From: Lentisphaeria bacterium
Lineage (GTDB): Bacteria; Verrucomicrobiota; Lentisphaeria; Victivallales; Victivallaceae
Reading direction: 5' to 3'
Assembly (NCBI GenBank): GCA_017504585.1
Contig: JAFVQX010000099.1
Location: 1 to 43,191, forward strand
Length of the DNA stretch: 43,191 bases
The translations under genes were made by a program, and so were the position numbers. This document shows, one piece after another, positions 35,001-43,191 of the stretch; positions within the stretch are counted from its first letter, which is position 1; each line of letters opens with the position of its first letter. The notes beneath the pieces are model-generated. The model was not told the origin of the DNA and did not search any database. It saw only the letters and a program-made list of their open reading frames with translations.

Positions 35001-38000
35001 TACCACCGGCAGCGGTAAATCCACCACCATGGCGGCGATCTTGCAATACATGAACAGCAACCGTCAGGAACATATCATCACCATCGAAGACCCCATCGAA
35101 TTCGAGTTCCACGACGATCAGTCGGTCTTTGAACAGCGGGAAGTGGGTCTGGATACCGACAGCTTTGCCGGAGCCCTCAAACACGCCTTGCGGCAGGACC
35201 CGGATGTGATCATGGTCGGCGAAATGCGCGACCGCATCAGTTTTGAAGCCGCCTTGCAGGCTGCTGATACCGGGCATTTGGTCATCACCACCTTGCACGC
35301 CTCCAACGCTGCCCAGACCATCACCCGTATTCTGGATATGTTCGAGAAAAACGAACAGGATCAGATCCGCGAAGCACTTGCCTCCAACTTGTGTGCCGTT
35401 ATTTCCCAGCGGCTGGCGCCGCTGGCCACCGGTTCCGGCCGGGCGGCAGTCAACGAGATCATGATCAACACCCCCATTATCGGCAAACTTATTCAGGAAG
35501 ACCGTCTGGAAAAACTCTCCGGCGCCATTCAGGGCGGTCAGGGCGACGGCATGATGAACTTCAACCAGTGCTTGCTGGAACTGGTCAACGACGGCCGGGT
35601 CACCCGGGAAGACGCTCTGGAAATATCCGACAATCCTGAAGGCCTGAAGATGAACTTTGAAGGCATCTTCCTCTCCGCCGATCAGGGCGGCGGTCTGGTG
35701 GGCTGATAAAACAGATTTTTCAACCAATTTTTTATGGAGATTTTATTATGAGAAGTGATGTAATGAAGAAGGGCGAAGAACGCGCCCCGCATCGTGCGCT
35801 TATGCGTGCTACCGGCATTGCCGGAAATGACATCAACAAACCCTTTATTGGCGTTTGCAACAGCTATACCAACATCGTACCCGGTCACTGCCACTTGCAG
35901 GAAGTGGGCAAACTGGTTTGCGACACCATCCGTGCCGCCGGCGGCATACCCTACGAATTCAACACCATGGCGATCTGCGACGGTATTGCCATGGGCCACA
36001 GCGGCATGAAATACAGTCTGCCCAGCCGGGAGATCATTGCCGACACTGTGGAATCAATGCTTATGGCGCACCCGGTGGATGCGGTCATTTGCATACCCAA
36101 CTGCGACAAGATCGTGCCCGGTATGCTTATGGGCTGTATGCGGGTGAATATTCCCACCATTTTCTGCTCCGGCGGTCCCATGGCAGCCGGCAAACCCCGC
36201 AACGGCAGCGACAGCGACCTTATCACCGTTTTTGAATGGGTAGCCAAACACCGTATCGGCGAAGTAACTGACGAAGAGCTTGCCTGTCTGGAGTGTGATG
36301 CCTGTCCCGGCCCCGGTGCCTGTTCGGGTATGTTCACTGCTAACAGCATGAACTGTTTGTGCGAAGCATTGGGTATAGCGCTCCCCGGCAACGGCACCAC
36401 TCTTGCCACCAGCGAAGAACGCAAAGAGCTGTGGAAGCGTGCCGCCCGCCGTGCTGTGGAAATGGCACTCGACCCCAATGCCAAGCGCGCCCGTGATTTT
36501 GCTACCAAAGACGCGTTCTACAACGCATTGGTTCTGGATATGGCAATGGGCGGATCCTCCAACACCATTTTGCACACGCTGGCAGTTGCCAACGAAGCGG
36601 GTGTACCCCTTGACCTCAAGAAGCTGGACGAAATCAGCAAAGCCACCCCCCACATCTGCAAACTTTCGCCCTCCAGCGATATACATATCCAGGACTGCCA
36701 CAGCGTCGGCGGCATTATGGCGATCATGAAAGAAGCCGCCAAGCTGGGTACTATCAATTTGGATTGCCCCTGCGTATCGGGCAAAACCATCGGCGAAGAG
36801 ATCAAACAGGCTCCCAACGCCGACGGTATCATCATCCGCACGCTGGATAATCCTTACAGCGTTACCGGCGGCTTGTCGGTGCTGTTCGGCAATCTGGCGG
36901 AAAATGGCTGCGTAGTCAAAACTGCCGGGGTCTCCAAATCCATGCTGGTACATCGCGGCCCGGCAGTGATTTTTGAAAGTCAGGAAGATGCCTGCGAAGG
37001 TATCCTTGCCGGTAAAGTCAAAGCCGGTGATGTGGTGGTCATCCGTTACGAAGGGCCCAAAGGCGGCCCCGGTATGCAGGAGATGCTTGCACCTACCAGC
37101 TACATCATGGGGCGCGGTCTGGGCGACAGCGTGGCACTTATCACCGACGGCCGATTCTCCGGCGGTACTCACGGTGCCTGCATCGGGCATGTCAGCCCCG
37201 AAGCTGCCCGCGGCGGACTTATTGCTTATGTGGAAGATGGCGATATGATCTCCATTGATATACCCAACCGCAATATCGTGCTGGAAGTTGCCGACGAAGT
37301 CATTGCCGAACGCAAAAAGAACTTTGTGGCTCCCGCCCCCAAAGTCACTACCGGCTACCTTGCCAAATATGCGGCATTGGCAACCAGTGCCGACACCGGC
37401 GGTGTGCTGCGGGTGGAGGCGTAAAAAGCTGTGAAAAACGATTTTTCAGCTTCGTTGAAAATTCTTGCCGGGGAAATTGACAAGGTCATTGCCGGAAGCA
37501 CTTTCCCCAGGCAGGTCAAGCCCGCTTATCTGGGCAGAGCCATGACAAGCTATCCGGCTAACGGCGGCAAACGCCTGCGGCCGGTGATCATGCTCTGGAG
37601 TGCGGCACTGGCGGGGGGCGAGGTCAAAAAACTTTTGCCCGCAGCGGCGGCGTTGGAAATTTTCCATAACTGGACACTTGTTCACGACGATATTATTGAC
37701 GACGACGACACCCGCCGGGGCAAACCCACCGCCCACATCCAGCTGGCAGGAGAGGTGAAAACTTCTCCGGAACGGCAGAAAAAGTTCGGCAGCGATATGG
37801 CGATTTTGGCTGGCGATCTGATGCAGGGCTGGGCATTTGAACTCATCGACCAAAGCGACACCAGTGCCGAAGTCAAGCTCAAATTAGCTGAAGAGCTGCG
37901 GCATTTCGGCTATATCAGGCTGGTTTCCGGCGAAGCTGTGGATGTGGCTATGAGCTATGACTCTGCAGAAAATATTACCGAAGCAGAGCTTTTTGCCATG

Positions 38001-41000
38001 CAGTCCGGCAAAACCGGAGCCTTGCTCCATTACGCCGCCCGTGCCGGGTGGATGATGGGCAGAGGTTACGCCGCTGCGTGGGACGAACCCGAAGCTGCGG
38101 CGTTAGGCGAATTTGGTGAATATTTAGCGTTGGCGTTCCAGATGCGGGACGATTATCTGGGCATATTCGGCAAATTTGAAGAATTCGGCAAGCCCATCGG
38201 TTCGGATCTGGCGGAAGGCAAGGCAACGGTACTGCTGATACACGCTTTGAAAAATCTGCCGGAAGCAGAAAAAGAGCTGTTGAAAAGTTATCTCTACCGT
38301 GCAAGCTATACTGCAACAGATCTGGAGCAAGTCCGGAAGATTTTTACAGGAGCTGGCAGCGTAAAATATCTGTTGGACTTGATTGCCGATAAAACAACAA
38401 AAGCTCAAAAGGCTCTGGCTCAACTGCCCGACGCTGCCGAAAGAAGCTATTTAAGCGAATTGGCAAATTATCTCATCAACCGGGAGAAATAATCCGTGAC
38501 CGATTACATTGTAATAACTTGCGGCGGCACCGGCGGACACTTTTACCCCGGCTTGAGCATTGCCCGCACCCAGCAGGATCGGGGCAAAAAAGTTTTGCTC
38601 CTGTTAAGCGGCAAAAACTCGGCAGAACAAAGCTGTGTGGCGGAAAAATTCAACATCCCCTGCCTGACGCTGCCCCACATGCCTTCGCCAAGTATCAAGC
38701 ACCCCCGCAATTGCTGGAAGTTTCTTAAAGGGCTGCTTGGCGGCATAAAACAAGCCAAAGCGGTGCTGAAAGCAGAAAAACCCACAGCGGTATTGGGCAT
38801 GGGCTCTTTTGCCTCGCTGCCGGTGATCTGGGCGGCAAAAAGTTTGCGTTTGCCCATATTTTTGCACGACGGCAACGCCAGAATCGGCAAAGCCAACCGC
38901 TTTTTGAGCCGTTATGCCAGAGTTTTGGCAACGGCGTTCCCGGCGGTGAATTTTCATAAAGTCCGCTCAAAATATGTTGTAAGCGGTATGCCGGTAAGAC
39001 CGGAACTCAAGCAAAGTGCCATGAGCAAAGCCGAGGCAATAAATGCGTTGAATGAAAAGTTCAAGAGTTCCCTTACTGCTGAAAACTTCACTATTCTGCT
39101 CTTTGGCGGCAGTCAGGGTGCCCGTAAACTCAACGAAGTTTTCGGCAAAGGAGTTAAAGCTCTGGCAAAAAAACACTCCCATATACAGCTTATCCAGCTC
39201 ACCGGTGCCGGAGAGTTTGACAGTGTGGTCAAGTTTTACGGCGAGCCGGATTTCCCGCTGCTGCTGCTGCCCAGCTTGGCAGAGATGCACTGGGCGTACA
39301 ATGCCGCTGATCTGGTGATTTGCCGTTCCGGCGGCAGCACGGTTGCGGAGCTTAACGCTTTCGGCAAATACGCCGTGGTGGTGCCGTACCCCTTTGCTTC
39401 AGAACTCCATCAGGACGACAACGCCGACTATCTGGCAACTCTTGGTGCTGCCGAAAAAGTCAACAATGCTGACTTGAACGAAACTATGGCGTTGGAACTT
39501 CTGGAACGGCTTTATGCTCAAGGCGATCTGGCGGAGCTGGGCAAAATCTCCATTCAGCCCCAGGCGTGGCAGGGGGCGGAAAATATGCTGAAAATAATTG
39601 ATGAAACTTTGGAAGAAAACAAATGAATAAAGTTTTGGTTATCGGCGGTTCCGGACATGTTTCCGGAGCCGTGGTGCGGGCGGCGTTGGCGGCCGATTAT
39701 CAGGTTTACACTCTTACCCGGGGCACCCGTCCGGCAGTGGGCAATGTAATCGAACTCCACGCCGACCGGCACGATAAAGAAGCTATGGGAAAGATCGCCG
39801 AAAGCATTGCCAACGAAAAGTTTACAGCGGTGATCGACTGCATTTGCTTTAACGCTGAAGATATGCAGCAGGATCTGGAACTCTTTGCCCCGCTGACTGA
39901 TGATTTTCTCTTTATTTCTACTGATTGGGTCTACGAGCCGACTTTACGCCGCTATCCGCAGCCGGTGGAAGATTCGCCCTATATAACCAGCGACCGCAAT
40001 GGTGCCGAAGCCTACGGCTGGGGCAAACTTATGGCAGAAAACTATCTGCGTAAACATGCTCCCAAACACCTCAACTACACCATTTTCCGGCCGTGCCACA
40101 TTTACGGTATGCCCTCGGAATTGGGGTGCTTCCCCGGTCATTGCCGGGATAATGAACTTATTGCCAGACTGTTGAAAGGCGAAACATTGCAGCTGGTGGA
40201 TAATGGCAGACTTTTGCAGCAGCCCATTGATTGCGACGACCTTGCCAAAACCATGATAAGTGCAGTCGGCAACGCTAAAGCCTACGGCAAAACATTCAAT
40301 ATAGCGGGCCCGGATATTGTGGAATCCCGAGCGTATTACGAAATTATCGCCGAAGCTCTCGATGTGGAGCTTAAAACCGAAGATATTGATTATAATGAAT
40401 ATCTGGCAAAAAATCCCGGTCACCGGCCCTTTTTGTTCCACCGTATTTACACGCAGGATGATTTGGTGGATGCCCGGCTCCATGTGCCGTCAACCCCTCT
40501 GGCGGAGGGACTGAAGAAACATACGCTGGCTTTAAGAGCGAAACTGGGGATTTGATGGAACAAAAAAACAGTTGGCTTACTCAAATTTACAATAATTTGC
40601 CCGACTCGCTGAATTTCCGTAAAAAAATCGCAAAAATTTTCTTTAAAAAGCATTTACCGGGTTGAATATTCAGCAAGAGTGTGGTATTTTAATTGTGTTA
40701 TACAGTAGATGCAGTTGTAAACTGCGCTGATTTTAGATTATATAGTTTGGGATCTGTTCAAAGTGTTTGAAAACGAGATATTGAAAAAGCTCATGGATCC
40801 GCCGCTTTTGGTGGAAAAAGAGCATTTTTTGGTAAAATTTGCGGAAAATCCTTCTGAAATCGAAGCCGCCAAACGGTTGCGTTACGACGTTTTTATGGGC
40901 GAACAGGGGCACATGTCAGGCAAGGAGTCAGCCAATGCCCTCGACGAAGATGAGTTTGATCCCTATTGTTTGCATTTGATCGTTGTGGAACGCAGCTCCA

Positions 41001-43191
41001 ATCAGGTGGTTGCCACTTACCGGGTACACCCCGGCAGCGTTGCCAGACAGGGTCTGGGGTTCTATTCGGAGCAGGAATTCAAATTGGGCGGTCTGGAGAA
41101 AATCGCCGACCGTGCAGTGGAAGTCGGCCGCTCCTGTGTCAAGCCCGAATTCCGCAACGGCGCTATTGTGGCGCTGCTGTGGGCGGGCATGGCGGCGGTG
41201 CACGACCGCACCCAATGCCACTATTTGCTGGGCTGTGTGAGTTTGAGTACCGTGGATCCGGTCATCGGGCGGGCGATGTGCCGATACCTTGCCGGCAAGG
41301 GCGATGTTTTTACCGATGAGCTGGATGTGGCACCTCAAGTCGGCTGGGAACTGCCGGAAGTATCAGAAGAAGAATTGAAAGTCTATACCGAGGGCGAAAA
41401 GCGCGGCGAACTGCGCAAACTTATGCCGCCTTTAATGAAAGGTTATCTGCGGTTGGGGGCGCGTTTCGGCCGGGAGCCGGTGCTGGATAAAGAGTTCGGG
41501 GCAATAGATTTTCTGGTGCTGTTCAACTTTGACTACATCGATCAGAAGTACGCCCGCCATTTTCTTTGAACGATAAACTTTCCGGAGCAGGGCAGATGAC
41601 ATTTTTGCGGAAAATCTGGCGAATGACCATGTTTCTCGTGTGGATGTGGCCCTTTGCATTTTATTCGCTTATCCGTAGTATCGGCGGCCGTGCCGGGATC
41701 AAACGCGTGGCATACTGTACCCGCAACTGGGGCAAATTTCTGGTAAAGAATTTCGGGGTGGAAGTGGAGTTTATTTGCGATCACCCCATCGAAGAGGGTA
41801 TGCTCATAATGTCCAACCACCAGAGCTATCTGGATGTTCTGCTGCACGCATCGCTGTTTCCTATCCGCTTTACGCCCAAAAAAGAGATCAAATACTGGCC
41901 CATACTGGGATTTTATCTGGGGATAAGCCGTCCGCTGTGGGTTGATCGCAAGAACCGTCAGAAATCAGCGGAAATGGTGCGGGAGATCCACCGGACACTC
42001 TCCGACGGGGTGTCGCTTTTGATCTATCCTGAAGGTACGACTACCGACGGCGAGGGCGATATGCTGCCATTTAAAGCTGCCAGTTTTGCTACGGTCATCG
42101 GTACAGAATTCAAGATCCAGCCGATCATTACAAAGTATTTGCGCGACGAAGACAATTGGAATCCGGCATGGTACGGCGATCAAACGCTGCTGCCCCATGT
42201 GTGGAAATTTATCGGCAGAAAAAAGACCCGGGTGGTCGTTACCGCGCTGGAGCCGGTAACTCCGCTGCCCGGCGAAGACCGCAAAGCATTAGCCGCCCGG
42301 GTGGAAAAACTTATGACCGAAGCTCTGGCAAAAAAAATCCAATAAAAATATAAAGTAAAGTTGTAAAAACGCCGCATTGTGTTATATTGATTTTAAGTAA
42401 AATATCAGTTAAAAATAATAGATTAACAGGAGAAAATATTATGAAAATCGCCAGTCGTCTTTCTGCCGCAGTTGTTTTGTTGAGTGCCATGACTATTCTG
42501 ACCGGTTGCGCTGATCCGGAGCCGGGCAAGGGCGGGACCATTCCTCCGGCATGGGATGAGCCCGGTACTCCCCGCGTCGGCGGCATGGGCGGTAACGGAT
42601 TGGGCAACGGCTGGAACGCTACCGACGAAAAGCCCTCCGACTGGACCAGCGGCGCCAACGACGGAGCTTTGGATGAACGTACCGGTGTGCGTCGCGTGGC
42701 AGCTCCCGGCTTCCCCAAGACTCTTTACTTTGGCTTTGACACCGACCGGGTGAGCGGTTCGGAAATGGGCAAAATTGCCGAAGCCGCCGCCTTTATGAAG
42801 AGCAATCCCAATCTGGTGCTGGTCATCGAAGGTCATTGCGATGAACGGGGTACCGAAGAATACAACCGGGCGCTGGGTGAACGCCGCGCCCGTGCCGTGG
42901 AAGCCAAGATGAGCGAAAATGGCGTGGATCTTGCCAATATCCGTACCGTGAGCTACGGCGAAGACAAGCCCGAAGTCACCGGCAGCGGCGAAAGTGTCTG
43001 GAGCCAGAACCGCCGTGCAGTTTTGTGGGTGGGCAAAGCCGCCAACTGAAAAAAACAGCAAATAAAAAAGCCGTTGCCCAAAAAAGCAACGGCTTTTTTT
43101 TGCTCTGTTTCCGATACAGGTCGATGTGGTGGTATGGGGAATATGGGAAAAATTTGCAGGATCTGTTCCCGATGAGGGTTGATATGGGAGC

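Overview
The window looks like a chromosomal piece of a glycan-degrading bacterium of the PVC group, most likely a gut-type Lentisphaerota (Victivallis-like). This is an inference. It rests on two prepilin-type ([24 protein letters not shown]) proteins placed next to giant secreted glycoside-hydrolase-like proteins, on three regulators that fuse a GntR-type winged helix to a LacI-type sugar sensor, and on a Gram-negative envelope set (Pal, MurG, ornithine-lipid enzymes). No rRNA, tRNA, phage, transposase or CRISPR array was recognised.

Layout. 1-703 is gene-free and packed with repeats and a large hairpin. 704-5746 is a small carbohydrate locus: GH3 beta-N-acetylglucosaminidase-like enzyme, AraC regulator, SGNH hydrolase and EamA transporter. 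5870-12336 (leftward) and 15991-21909 (rightward) are two cassettes with the same order: GntR/LacI-type regulator, pseudopilin, giant secreted hydrolase; the second adds a PHP phosphoesterase. Between them lie lpd, a small monooxygenase and a LarA-family nickel racemase/epimerase. 22263-32090 is a leftward, tightly packed eight-gene run: acyltransferase/acyl-ACP synthetase, purD, rhomboid protease, queA, aroE, mrp, UDP-GlcNAc 4-epimerase, and a third GntR/LacI-type regulator. It ends in a hairpin terminator. 32525-43049 is a rightward housekeeping stretch: lipoprotein, Mur ligase, pilT, ilvD, polyprenyl synthase, murG, an SDR epimerase, an olsB/olsA pair and pal, closed by a strong terminator.

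Promoters of the form TTGaaw-N16/17-TATwTT can be read in front of most transcription units. Several share an extended -10 (TGGTATTTTAA). The AraC and SGNH genes share one inverted repeat whose two arms serve as the -35 of one promoter and the -10 of the other.

The most interesting items are: (1) the duplicated regulator-pseudopilin-giant hydrolase cassette, which looks like a modular glycan sensing and attack unit; (2) a family of about 170-bp fold-back elements at 21911-22083 and 32240-32404, with matching terminal inverted repeats, a shared central hairpin with compensatory base changes, and a solo half copy at 32410; (3) a 124-nt hairpin at 585-708 whose wobble pairs favour one strand. 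These were found by eye; no search or folding program was run.
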